A stretch of DNA of 64,000 nucleotides from Dasypus novemcinctus (taxonomy: Eukaryota > Chordata > Mammalia > Cingulata > Dasypodidae). The notes under the pieces were generated by a model. It saw nothing but the letters and a program-made list of their open reading frames with translations, was not told where the DNA came from and ran no database searches. Both the position numbers and the translations under genes were made by a program. Positions 13,131 to 23,400 of the stretch are shown one piece after another (within the stretch, counting starts at the first letter, position 1; each line of letters begins with the position of its first letter). The stretch is taken from positions 58,295,087-58,359,086 of the forward strand of contig NC_080678.1 in NCBI RefSeq assembly GCF_030445035.2. Direction: 5' to 3'.

Positions 13131-13454
13131 TGCTCTGTAGTAAACTAATGAAAAATTTCAATCTTTTCTAAAACCTGTAGTTGGGAGGATTTACACTTCA
13201 GTCATAATAAGGCACAATTTTAAATATAGATATCTTTTATGGAAGAGAGTTTGCCATAATCAGAAATGCTGTATTCATATTGTCATCAGCGTGCTTTATA
13301 CAGTTTATAAGTAATAGCAACCATTTATATTTCCAAGAATGCATTCAAAATGTACTAAAGGAGTTTCACTGAAAATAGCTCTTTTGGAGAGACAGACCCC
13401 TGAGAATGCTAAAACAATTCTGGCATTTTTCAGTGGGGGTATTTTGGATGGTAG

Positions 13455-14037
13455 TTGAGGACTATCTTGCTGCCTAACAAATTGCCAAAACTTAGCAACT
13501 TAAAATGGCACATTCTTATCATCTCACAGTTCTATAGGTGAGAAGTCTGGGCACAGCCTGGGTCTGGGTCATCTGCTCAGGGTCTCACAAGGCTGAAGTC
13601 AAGGTGTGAGCCATGCTACATTCGAATCTGGAGCTCGGGGCCCTCTTCTAAGCTCATATGGTTGTTGCAGGATTTGATTCCTTGCACTTGAGGTCCTCAT
13701 CAGTCACTGGTTACTCTCAGATCCTAGAATCCACCCACATTCCTTGCCATGTGGCGCCCTCCATCTTCAAAGCCAGCAACAGAATCTCCCTCAAGTGGAA
13801 TCCCTCTCATATTTCTAGTCTGTCTCCAGGAAGAAGGAAGAGCCCAATCCTTTTTAAGGGCTCACCTGATTAGGTTAGGACCACTCAGATAATCTCTGGA
13901 CACTGAAATTTAGGATCTTAATTACATCTTCAAAATCCCTTCACAGCAGCACCTACATTAGTGTTTGATTGAAATAGTAGGTATACAGGAAGATTGGGGG
14001 CAGGAATCTTGGGGGCTTAGAAGTCTGTCTACCACAA
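13455..14037 (-). mobile_element. MLT1-type (ERVL-MaLR) LTR, near full length
   Basis: The reverse complement runs from tgtggtagacagacttct through caccttgacttcagcctt and gaactgtgagatgataag to aacttagc-type sequence reading gcaatttgttaggcagc. These are landmarks of the mammal-wide MLT1 LTRs. Subfamily not assigned. The 71-residue frame at 13658 is inside it. Confidence 0.8.
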
Positions 14038-14224
14038 GTATAAATATTCCTACCACTATCACCAACCCTGTCTCCATTACCTCCCTGCTGAGCTACCCTC
14101 CCTCCTAGTATCAAAATAGGAGACATATTACCATTTTATTTTAGGTTTACATTTAAATGACAACACTTTGCGTTCATCTTCCTTCATCTGAGTCTAAAAT
14201 AAAAGTCCAGGTGCAGGAGAATTT

Positions 14225-14340
14225 AGTATCCATATCCCTACTTTATAGTTAGGAAAACTGAGGCTTAGGGAGATAAAACTATTTACCTGAAGTTGCATGG
14301 CATCCCAGTCTTCATTTTCCAGGTCTAAGGTTCTTAATAT
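14225..14340 (-). repeat. MIR SINE fragment
   Basis: Reverse MIR: aggaaaactgaggcttagg, acctgaagttgcatggc, ttttccaggtctaagg. Confidence 0.7.
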
Positions 14341-14934
14341 GTTGCAGAATATGATTTATATAATATTTTCAGGTACCACTATCTCTTTCTTTAGTTTTGC
14401 CCTTCAGAATTTCTATGAAGAATTGTTTCTAATTATTTACACCAATAGGACCACATTGTGAAAAACATTTAAGTATGGTTTTGTGTAGGGATGTATTTAT
14501 TTTCTTAAAACATAACTAATGGTATGCTTGCTATTTTCATGTTTTGGGTGTTGGTTAAAGTGAATGGGGATGTGTTTCAGGACGTCAAGTTTTTATCTTG
14601 CCAAAGGTAGTGACCACACTCAAAATGATCACCAGAAAGTAGCTGGCACATCTCACAATTTTGAGGCCTTATCTAGTATGATATAGGATTACCTGAAAAT
14701 TCTCCAAGCTTCTATTAATCCAACAGTATACTGTAATCTTTATCAGCCCAAACAGACTAGGTCTCAACTCTTTATTCTCTCAAATTTTTAAATTCAGCTG
14801 AAGTTCATTAATAAATGTTGTCTATAAGAGGAGACTGATAATTTCAAAATGTTGAGACACAGGGAAAAAAGAATTTCTTAGAAACATTGAAGGTAGAAAG
14901 GTGGTGGGTCCTAGGTTAACTGCCCCTTCTCTTT

Positions 14935-15045
14935 TCACAAATGAGGCAAGTGAGTCCCAGAAAAGTTAACTGACTTGCCTGAGAGCACACAGCCTGGAAA
15001 GTGCCAGAACCAGTACTGGTTCCCAGTCCAGGGCTCTTCTTAGTT
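14935..15045 (-). repeat. MIR SINE fragment
   Basis: Reverse MIR: gacttgcctgagagcacac, agcctggaaagtgccagaac, then cagtccagggctctt. Confidence 0.8.
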
Positions 15046-15984
15046 CACCAGCTGTGTTCCTTGATTTTAAATGTATTGCATGAAGTTTTTGATAAGTACT
15101 GTTATTTTGCAACCAAGAAAACTGTTTGGATGCAATGGAAATAGCAAGATGGTTTGGAAAGTACCCTTCCCCTGCTCCCTTCCAAATGCTCAGAGGGACC
15201 AGACTCCATTTCCCTCCTGCACTCGCTCTTCTGCCCCCCACATGGACCTCACTGTAACCATCGGCACATGACCACTTTCTTTGCTATGGATCCTCACAAC
15301 ATGCACCAGGGGCAATGTTTGTTCCCTGGGTGGGGAGAGAGCGGCGGTGCCAGTGTCCAACCCATCCACAGTAAACAGTAAATGCAGCAATTGTTTGAAT
15401 TTAGACCAATGGAATATTTTTGGGGGGAAGAGTATTTTTTCATTGACATTGTTTAGAATTTCTGGTATGTGATGATAAAAAGCAGACCGACATTTGGTCA
15501 GTTTTATTGTTGTTTTAAATATGATGTTGACCTGGATTAAGCTTTAAGGACTGGACTCCTCTAAGAGCTACTTGGATCTGTAAAACTCAGGTTCTTTATA
15601 AAGTATTCTTTGAAAGAGAGATGGAAAGAGGGTGCTGTGGGGATAAGTAGGGAAGGAAAGGACCTAGGAAGAACCATAAAACTTGAAAGCAAAACTGAGA
15701 TTTTAAAAAAAATTAATCCTTTGAAATTATATACTAAGTGTACAATATATCCCAAAGAATCACAATGAAAACAACTTTGGTAGAGAATTTAATTATGAGG
15801 AATTTATCCAGGTTTATTTGGGATTTTTAATATAGTGTCAACCCATGAACAGACATTTTAGTTTTACTTGCCACTGGGTTCATAGAGAACTGGGTATCTG
15901 AATTATGGTAGAAGCAGTGTTGCCAGGAATTAAGACAGTCTGAAACAAGCCGGTCAGCATGAACATGGCAAATTTCATGACCTG
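15046..15984. other. No gene recognised
   Basis: Several overlapping frames at 15071-15472 on both strands are mutually exclusive and none resembles a known protein. No repeat recognised. Confidence 0.45.
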
Positions 15985-16135
15985 GCTAGACATCAGTTTC
16001 TCTACCTATAAAACGGAAATGAATAATATGACCTGCCTTACAGAGTCAGCATGGGATTAAAATCAGTATCATAAAGTGCTTAGTCCTGTGCTGTCACATA
16101 TTAAATATTCAATAAATGTTTACCTTAATTATCAA
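15985..16135 (+). repeat. MIR SINE fragment
   Basis: Forward MIR: cagtttctctacctataaaac, tgacctgccttacagagt, then tattcaataaatgttta. Confidence 0.8.
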
Positions 16136-16307
16136 CATTGTCCAGCAGCTAAAAGATATCAAATTTCAAAAATTACTGTGATGCAGAATTCACCATATTT
16201 TCTTTTTTAAATCAAATACGGATCATGAAAATATTGTTACAGTTATTTAAGGATACAACCTCAACTTCATTGTGATCAAGATTTTTATACAGCAAATTTC
16301 TCTACAG

Positions 16308-16321
16308 GCACTAGATGGCGG
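16308..16321 (+). promoter_or_regulatory. CTCF-like binding motif
   Basis: The 14 bases gcactagatggcgg match the core pattern CCASYAGRKGGCRS at 13 of 14 positions; only the first base differs. It lies about 2.65 kb upstream of the PRKG1-alpha start codon, outside any repeat I recognise. Confidence 0.55.
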
Positions 16322-16544
16322 ACTTTTCCCTTAAGGAAAAAAAATTAGAGTTTCATTAATACTTCTGTTTTGACAGTTGAAACATACTGCTACAGATTTA
16401 GAATTAACCAGCAAAAGATAAAGTCACATCGTTGCAAACTTGATAAAATAGTAGAACTTCTAGATTTTCAGGTTTCCAGCTAGGAGCAACATGGTAGGGA
16501 AAATGCACTGCATGGGCAGCGGAAGTCTTGAGTGATCTTGGACT

Positions 16545-16645
16545 TCACCTCTGAAGATCTCATTTTCTTCCTTTGTCATATGAGGTGGTTGGGTTGGATC
16601 ATCTCCAAAGTTCCTTTCAGCTCTAAAATGCCATGATTTTAAATA
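16545..16645 (+). repeat. MIR-related SINE fragment
   Basis: Carries ggttgggttggatcatctcc and tcctttcagctctaaaatg, a common tail variant in old MIR-class elements. Confidence 0.55.
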
Positions 16646-17230
16646 ATTCAATGTTTATTCTTCTGCCAGGCTTTCTTTCCTCAAGCTTTCCTTGGGCTCT
16701 AAATTAAATATTATTTGTAAGCTAATGGACAAGATTTAATGTCACCAGATGTCACATTAAATATGTTAAAATTGATTCATGCAAATATGTTTTTTTTTTT
16801 TAAGTTACCGGTGATTTAGGGTTTTGAGGTGTATGTGAAATCTTGGTCTAAATGTTCTTTTCTTAATAAGCAGGAGGCATATATTGAATAATATCTGCAT
16901 TTAAGATAGCATAGGATTTGAAAAAAACCTGTCCTTATTGTCATTTTAAAACTATTTCTATCTCTTCCATAAATAAAGCTGAATCTATGCCAGCTTTTTG
17001 GTTGTGATAGTTTTTTCTAATGCATTGTTTTCAAAGGTCAATTATTTTGAGGGTTGCAAAAAGATCCTAGCAGATTAAGTTGTTCATAGATAGAAGCAAC
17101 AGAGTAGTAACTATCAACAAGACAGAGAACGCTTTTTAAAATATGAGTCGATGACAAGAGACTTGAGGATCTTGTGCCATTAAGAAATTCAGATGTGGTT
17201 TTTAAAATGCCTAAATTAAAATAATCAGAT

Positions 17231-17426
17231 GTATGGGAACCTCTTATATTTTTTGAATGTAACATTTTTTTGATCTATGTATCTTAAAAAAAAACACAAT
17301 TAAAAATTGATGGCATGGTGGGGTGGGGAATGGGGTATATGGGAACCTTTTATGTTTTCTAATGTAACTTTTTTGTGATCTATTAACTTTAAAAAAGATG
17401 ATTAAAAATAAATAATAAAATAAAAT
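17231..17426 (+). mobile_element. Short L1 3' end with the terminal segment present twice
   Basis: Two related copies of an L1 3' UTR terminus, at 17231-17305 and 17334-17426, each running tatgggaacc, taatgtaac-like, tgatctat and an A-rich tail. The whole insertion is flanked by aaaataatcagat (17218-17230) and aaaaaaatcagat (17427-17439), 12 of 13 identical, consistent with a single target-site duplication. Confidence 0.7.
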
Positions 17427-17439
17427 AAAAAAATCAGAT

Positions 17440-18339
17440 AACTAGAATTAATGGTAAATAAAAAATCCCCAGAATAAAATATATTTTAGGGTTTATTTAT
17501 AAACAAAAATATGTGCCTGTTTTTCCTTTAATTGTTTCAAGAGATTTTTTTCTTTTCCTTTTTCTTTTTTTCAGTAAATAGCCAGTATTTATACATTGTC
17601 CTTTTTTTTTAAGGAAAGCTACTATTGCAGAGTTGCATCTCAGTTGGCTGTACTTTTTTGCCTTTAAAAGAAAAATTTACTAACCGATAGATCATTACCT
17701 GAAGAAATACCCCTCCATACACCCAGATAAACTCTTAAACAACTATTTGTGTTATGAAAAATGCTCCCTGTGACATATACATAAGAAAAGAGAGTGTAGA
17801 AATTAGCAAATGCGTGGACTCACATGAATAGAATCACCTCTTTAGCACAACAGACTAAGGTGGTGGATGCAAAGTTAAGAAAGAAGCATGGATGATTACA
17901 GATGTATGCTCTTCCTAACTGGAACCAGTAGGGTGACCCAGCAGTTTAGCACTGCCAGAAGCCACGTCAGAGCCATGGGAGACTATGTGGTGATATAATG
18001 TGGATGCTCAATGTACAGACTCTAAGTTTACAAATCAATGCATGTCCTTTCTCTTTTCAGTAAACATTTGTTCTATTACCACATGCATGTTCATCCAACT
18101 TCCCCACTAATTTTAGTTCACTATTTCCAGTAAAGTTTTTGCTGAAAAAATAAATAAATAAAACAAAACCTGGAACTGTTATTGCCCTGCCATTCTTACT
18201 GCTTGGGGTCAGAATAAGAAACACACACAACCCTTCTGTATCCACCCAGGCATCCGGAGCAGAAAAGAAGTAAAAGGTGAGCACAGACGGATTTATGCAG
18301 GCTATTGTCTAAGGCACTTTAATATTTATTAAATGTTGA
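17440..18339. other. No gene recognised upstream of the promoter
   Basis: Polypyrimidine-rich at 17540-17620, otherwise unique. No repeat I can name. Confidence 0.45.
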
Positions 18340-18366
18340 ACACACACACTCACTCACACACACTCC
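18340..18366. repeat. CA-rich simple repeat
   Basis: Imperfect CA/CACT repeat about 600 bases upstream of the PRKG1-alpha start codon. Confidence 0.8.
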
Positions 18367-18458
18367 ACGATGTCTTTAGGATCCAGTTACAGGCGCTGCG
18401 TCATCCGCCTGATCACATGGTAATTGTTGCTATTTCAAGGATCAAGTGGCATAAAGCT

Positions 18459-18483
18459 CCCCCCACCCCCCACCCCACTCCCT
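18459..18483. repeat. C-rich tract (G-rich on the minus strand)
   Basis: Runs of five or more C separated by single A or AC. The complementary strand has the G-run spacing of a possible G-quadruplex. Confidence 0.7.
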
Positions 18484-18590
18484 TTCTTTGGTACCATACA
18501 GCGTGGAAAAGTGATTATTGTGTGATGGGGTGAGACCAGGCTCTCTGATCTAACCCTCCCAGCTGGAAAGCAGGCTCTCGGTGGGGTGGT

Positions 18591-18603
18591 GCGCGCGCGC
18601 GCG
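18591..18603. repeat. Alternating GC run
   Basis: Thirteen bases of perfectly alternating G and C next to tg/gt dinucleotides in the upstream promoter, a classical Z-DNA-prone sequence. It lies about 370 bases before the start codon. Confidence 0.85.
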
Positions 18604-18910
18604 TGTTCTCACGGAGTGATTGGGAAAGGGGGACGGGGGAGGGGGGTCTCAGGGGAGGAAGGGCAGCTCTAATTGGTTTCTCAATGAAAGATAATCACCT
18701 ATTCCCCGGAGAGGCTGGGAATTAGCACTCTGCCTCTCTCCATCGCTTTTAGACTTCTCATCCTCTCCTCCGTGCTTTTAGTCCATTCAGCAGAAGTGGA
18801 TCGAAGAAAGCGGCTCCTCTCGCCGCATTAGGGGTAGCACTCTGCTGCGCTCTAGTACTTAGCGCCCCATTCACTCTCTCCGCGCTCGCCTCTCGCGGCT
18901 GTTGTCCCAG

Positions 18911-18934
18911 CCGCCGCTGCCGCTGCCGCTGCCC
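18911..18934 (+). repeat. GCC/GCT triplet run in the PRKG1-alpha leader
   Basis: An imperfect run of CCG and CTG triplets in the 5' UTR, 36 bases before the start codon. Such runs often vary in length and can form structure in the leader. Confidence 0.8.
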
Positions 18935-18969
18935 GAGAAAAAGTTTCGCAGAGGGGCTCAAGGGCAAAA

Positions 18970-19235
18970 ATGAGCGAACTGGAGGAAGACTTTGCCAAGA
19001 TTCTCATGCTCAAGGAGGAGAGGATCAAAGAGCTGGAGAAGCGGCTGTCAGAGAAAGAGGAGGAAATCCAGGAGCTGAAGAGGAAGCTCCACAAATGCCA
19101 GTCTGTGCTGCCAGTGCCCTCGACCCACATCGGCCCTCGGACGACCCGGGCGCAGGGCATCTCCGCCGAGCCGCAGACGTACAGGTCCTTTCACGACCTC
19201 CGACAGGCATTCCGGAAATTCACCAAATCCGAAAG
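18970..19235 (+). CDS. PRKG1: PRKG1 first coding exon, isoform Ialpha (cGMP-dependent protein kinase 1), N-terminal part only
   Basis: Encodes the isoform-specific N-terminus of the cytosolic serine/threonine kinase activated by cGMP in the nitric oxide and natriuretic peptide pathways (smooth-muscle relaxation, platelets, neurons). The reading starts MSELEEDFAKILMLKEER and, to my recollection, matches mammalian PKG Ialpha throughout. Residues 1-47 form the dimerising leucine/isoleucine zipper, with L12, I19, L26, I33 and L40 at heptad spacing. C43 (Cys42 without the Met) is the known interchain disulfide site. Residues 57-68 (RTTRAQGISAEP) are the autoinhibitory pseudosubstrate, with Ile at the phosphoacceptor position. 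The ATG has A at -3 and is the first ATG of the leader. The exon ends GAAAG followed by gtaggc, a good donor, after 88 codons plus two bases (phase 2), so Arg89 is completed by the next exon. The cyclic-nucleotide and kinase domains lie outside the window. No frame damage is seen. Confidence 0.97.
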
Positions 19236-19394
19236 GTAGGCGCGGGGGCGCTCCGCGGCGAGTCCAGCCCCAGCCCCGCGCGGCGGGAAGAGCGAAGGCC
19301 ACAGCGCTGGGCGGTGGGCCGGGGTGCTGGTCCCGGACGTCGGCTCTGAGACTGGGGGCTTCGGGATGCAGCGGCGAGGGCTGGTTCGCTCAGG

Positions 19395-19408
19395 GCGCCC
19401 CCTGTTCG
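19395..19408 (-). promoter_or_regulatory. CTCF-like motif in the CpG island
   Basis: Read on the minus strand this is cgaacagggggcgc, with the strong AGGGGGCGC core and 12 of 14 positions of CCASYAGRKGGCRS. It lies 160 bases into intron 1. GC-rich islands produce chance matches, so confidence is lower than for the 16308 site. Confidence 0.4.
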
Positions 19409-19910
19409 CCGTGGCGCGCGGAGTGGGGGTGGCCCCGGCTGCCGGGGAATGGGAAGTGTTTATTTTTATTTCTGCCCATCACGTGCTGTGCTTGTCTCTC
19501 CCGGGCTGGGAAAGGCAAGCTCCTCGGGGAGACGCGCCCCTGTGGCGTGGGGGTGGGGAGGAAGACCGCGGAAAGTTTTCTCGCGCAGGCTACTCCACAC
19601 CCGCTGCAGTCGCGCTGTCTTTTCTTCGCGCGCCCGGGTGGGGCGCCCACGCTGGGACCCAGCTGTGCGGGTCGCGGGGTGGGGAGAGCTTCCCAGAGAC
19701 GACCCCAGGACCTAGGCCTCAGGGCATGCTCTGTGGTGCAGTCGGCGCTTCCCGGGGAGGGGCGGGAAGAGTCTGGGAGGGTTGGGTTCAGTTTAGGGAC
19801 TGAACTTGCGGAGCTCGGGAGGGAGGGAGAGGGGGCGGTGGCAGGCGGAACTGGGGCGCGTCTCCGCACCAGGGATCTGGCCTCGGGGATCCCGGGGGAA
19901 GTTTTATTCA

Positions 19911-22400
19911 CATGACCACTTTCAAGGCAGCTGTGATGTCAGCAAGATATTGCAAAGACACCCCACCTTCTGGATGTTCATTTGCTGTTTGTATCCCTTC
20001 CAGAAATGCCACACCTTGTACCGCCCTGGGCCTGGAGGCGGCTCGGTGGCCTCGCACCTGAAGCAGGTTTGGGGCTACTGGTCAGCCCTGACCCAGGGTG
20101 GATAATACCTCTTCCCTGTTCGTCTTCATTCTGAATGCCTTCTTGGAAAAGTTGGGACGAAGAGGGAGGGAGGCTGTTTCTTCGGGGCCTCCTCCAGGCT
20201 CCTTCCTTTTCTCCTCCCGGACACTTTAAGACTCAAATTCTGCCATTTCGAAGTTGTGTGTCGCCCGCTCGGGTGTGCAGAGGAGGCTGGGCGGGTTTTG
20301 CCCACGAGTAGGAAGCTTTTGCACTCCCCTCGCTGCCTTCACCGGAGAAGGCTGATCGATTGGCTCCAGCACTAAAGCGCCTCTGGACATTAGGGAGAGG
20401 AAGTGCAGACTCCAAAGCCCATTACTGGCTTTTAGTCTCTGGAAGTGCACGGCAGAAAGTGCATTTCGCAGGATATTGAATATTCCATTAGGCGTGCCTT
20501 CATGCCCGCCTACCTCTTACCCCTTCCCTCTTCTTAGATCACTTGATGTCTGAGTTTGGGGCCCTCAGGGGACCCTTAAACTAGCCCTCTCCCTTAGCCT
20601 CTTTGAGGCCAGTGCTTCTGAACTGCACGTCCTCTCGTCCAGTCCCCTATCCAAGCTAGTCACCCACCCCCTCTGTCTGTCTCTGAAGTTCCTCAAGTAT
20701 ATTGATGGGGGAGGGGGCTGGTTAAAGGAAGCTGGGCAGGGGTTGTGAGCTCTTACGAGAGGGATAGGCGCTGGCGGGAGGGTGCGGGGTGCGGGGTAGA
20801 GAGACAAACTGGAATCAGGCAGAAAGATTCGCCTTAGGAAATACGGGTCCCTTCTTTAATAGAAGTCTCCAGGGACAGCTTTCAGATATTCTGAGTGACA
20901 CTCCACTTAGGAAGTGACACTATCCACATGGCACCTTTTGGCCTAGCCCGCCTGGAGTGCCCTATCGGATGGAACAATGGCATTCTTCTTTCTCTCAGGC
21001 CAAGCCTGCAAACGGAGCTAATATTTGGCCTTGCCCTTGGTGGGAAGCTGCTGCTGCGTCTCGCCTCAGCCGGGCCGCGCATTCCGCGGCCGCTGCCCTG
21101 CCCCTCACCCAGCAGCTGGAATCAATCTGCCCATCTCCTTAAGGAGCCACTTCATCAGCGGTCACCCGGCAGCTGCTCCGTTCCCAGGGCTGCCGGGTTG
21201 GGGTTTTATCGCATTTTTGAAATTTCAGATTTCTGTGTCTGAGCGGGGCTCCTCGGAGTAACAGCATTACTTCCCAGCAGAGAGATTTTTTACCAGGGTC
21301 TGGAGAGAATGGGAGAAAACCCTCCTGCTACAGTCCACTCTCATTCAGGAGGTAGCTCTCAAGGAGGCATTTTTATTTTATTTTTCCTCCCTGCAAGGAA
21401 TCTCTAAGAATGAGGGAAGTTTTTATATTTACCGGGAGGAAATGGCTGATCTTTCAAGCGTCTACATTGTCCTTATATTTCTATGCCACGTTTTTTTTCG
21501 TGTTAGGGGTAGGAGCAGTCGGCGTGAGCGTGGATCATGCGCAGTCGAGGTTGAGCGCATATTTTGTTTCTGTAATAAGTGAGGGGAGTGCCTTCCTACT
21601 TCCTCTCTGCGCTGATTTACGCTGGGAGTGAGGGTAAACTTTTTCCCACTCAGCGTTTAGTTTCATACTTTCAAATGAATGTGGAGTTTATTTTCAGCAA
21701 GCTGACTCATTAAAATTTAAAGAATTTTAACAGTTATAATATATGGGGATAGTGACTGTGGGAATTAGGCACTCATCCTAGCACTTAGAGAGACAGCTCT
21801 AACTTAATTAACAATGGCAAGATAACTTATTTTAGCCAAGAAAGGAAATAATTTTAAAAAGTACTTCTGGGATACAACATTTAACAGCAGTCAAAATCCT
21901 TTCAAAATAAAAGTGTATTTTTAAATTTCGGGGTATTTGGATTTGGGGAGTAGATGTTCCATCACCCCATGTTGGTAAAGGCTGTGCCATTCCGGTGGGC
22001 TCACTGGGGCTGAAAGGGACGGCTTTATTGCAAAGCTGATGCTCAATTATGATTGTCATAGGATTCAAGTGATAGTTATTCCATTTGCAGGCTCATTTCA
22101 AACTTTGCTAGGATACCCCGTTTTTATACTAGGAAGAAAATAAACATTTTGAAGGTATATGAATTCTCTTTGGTGGGCAGGAATGGTAAAAGAGCATTTT
22201 CCTATATACATTGCTTTAGAAAATGGTGGTGATCTCAAGTCTTTACATAAGAGGTGACAAAAATAACTTGAGCATTTATTGCAGTGGAAGGAAATGGGAG
22301 AATTCACCGACTCCTGTAATCAAGTCAGCCCAATTAGATTTCCATGTGTCCGAAGAGGGACTAATGTGCAATCTCCATTCAAAATGATCTAAGTATCTAA
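19911..22400. other. Promoter-proximal intron 1, GC-rich to about 21.3 kb
   Basis: No interspersed repeats recognised, unusual for this window, which suggests constraint or a regulatory role. 21030-21260 is a CpG-rich patch with repeated CAGCTG E-box cores and a ccttaagg palindrome. Frames here are by-products of high GC. Confidence 0.5.
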
Positions 22401-23219
22401 GGAATGCTTAGATGAAAATTATACTAGGAAAAAGGAAGATCTGAGCTCTCAGCATAAGTATCAAGTGTACAATATGATGATCCTGTTTAAAAAGAAAACA
22501 TCCAACTTGGTGCAGTGCTCATTTTCAGACTCCAAAGAAATGCCTAGTAGGGATCAAATATTTATCATTGAAAACTGCAGGTGGGGTCTTGGATGACGGT
22601 GATGATTAAATTTATATACCACTTTTCATCAAAGAACCCCATAATTTCTTGAACTCTAGATTCCCTTCATGCATATCCTCTACTTCAAGAATTAGTTATT
22701 CCTCATTTTAAAGGTGTAAATAATCTTTCCCTTAATTTTTTGCACACACCCAAAATTCCTTCTTTGGCTGCCTCGTTAGCTTGCATGTGCTCAGGGGATT
22801 TCACACATTTAAAAAAATAGTTTAAGCAAAATTAGAATGCATATTAATCTATTATAGAATTAATCATGGACTGTATTAAAAACCTTTGAACTATTCTTGT
22901 CACGAATCCTTTGGTTCATGATGATGTAAGTTTGTTCATTTGGAACTTTAACCTCCACTAGGACATGGGTGCTTGAGAAGGATGACCCAGAACATTCATT
23001 TCCTTTTGATCTATGGTCCAATTCAGGTCTGATTTGACTTATAGACAAAAGATAGGAAGCTAAATCAAGGAGCTTGACCTAATTCTGATCCAAGCAACTT
23101 CCATGAAGTGAATTGATCCCAGCTGGATTCTGGGCCCAGCATCAGTAAAATAACAAAGATGGCAATAATAAAATTATTAAATCCTATCTATCTTGAACTG
23201 TATTATCTCTTCACCTGCA
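22401..23219. other. No gene or clear repeat
   Basis: AT-rich unique intron sequence. Confidence 0.45.
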
Positions 23220-23400
23220 GTAGTTCATTGTTTTCTCACAATGCCAAAGGATATCCCCATTTCTTAGATGAGCAATCTGAGGCTTGCAGAAGTTAAGCCA
23301 CGTGCCTAAGGTTTTACAGGGAAGCGATTCAGAGACAAGTTTCAAACTTAAACCCCACAGTTTCTGGAGCTCAAGATCTAAACCACTCTACCTTACAGTC
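23220..23400 (-). repeat. MIR SINE
   Basis: Reverse MIR spanning ccccatttcttagatgag, ctgaggcttgcagaag, cacgtgcctaaggttttac and tctaaaccactctacc. Confidence 0.8.

Larger units (their letters stand above)
1..18559. other. Sequence upstream of PRKG1-alpha, no gene recognised
   Basis: AT-rich, repeat-bearing DNA. No ORF here shows protein homology I recognise, none is long, and those near 1000, 4700, 7550, 13700 and 15200 fall in repeats or chance frames. One exon-like segment at 11527-11559 and a CTCF-like motif at 16308 are listed separately. It is probably intergenic, but an untranslated upstream exon cannot be excluded. Confidence 0.7.
18560..18969 (+). promoter_or_regulatory. PRKG1: PRKG1-alpha promoter and 5' UTR
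   Basis: GC-rich sequence directly upstream of the alpha start codon. I see no TATA box at a suitable distance. There are two inverted CCAAT cores (attgg near 18619 and 18671), a G-rich block at 18626-18658 suited to SP/KLF factors, and pyrimidine-rich initiator-like stretches at 18728-18780. No ATG occurs between about 18690 and 18969, so any transcript starting there has no upstream ORF. The transcription start cannot be fixed from sequence; dispersed CpG-island initiation is the likely mode. Confidence 0.75.
18580..19910. other. CpG island spanning the PRKG1-alpha promoter, exon and start of intron 1
   Basis: CpG dinucleotides are dense here, especially 18860-18930 and 19120-19680, while flanking DNA is AT-rich and CpG-poor. 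The island covers the leader, the coding exon and roughly 650 bases of intron. A smaller CpG-rich patch lies at 21030-21260. Boundaries were judged by eye. Confidence 0.8.

Noticed and set aside
19324..19915. Several overlapping ORFs of 88-173 residues on both strands
   Set aside because: Stop-poor by-products of the GC-rich CpG island; the frames conflict and are rich in Pro, Arg, Gly and Ala with no domain.
20004..20066. 63-base exon-like segment with cccttccag acceptor and gtttgg donor
   Set aside because: The donor is weak, and joining it to the PRKG1-alpha exon in phase 2 gives a stop codon; looks like chance.
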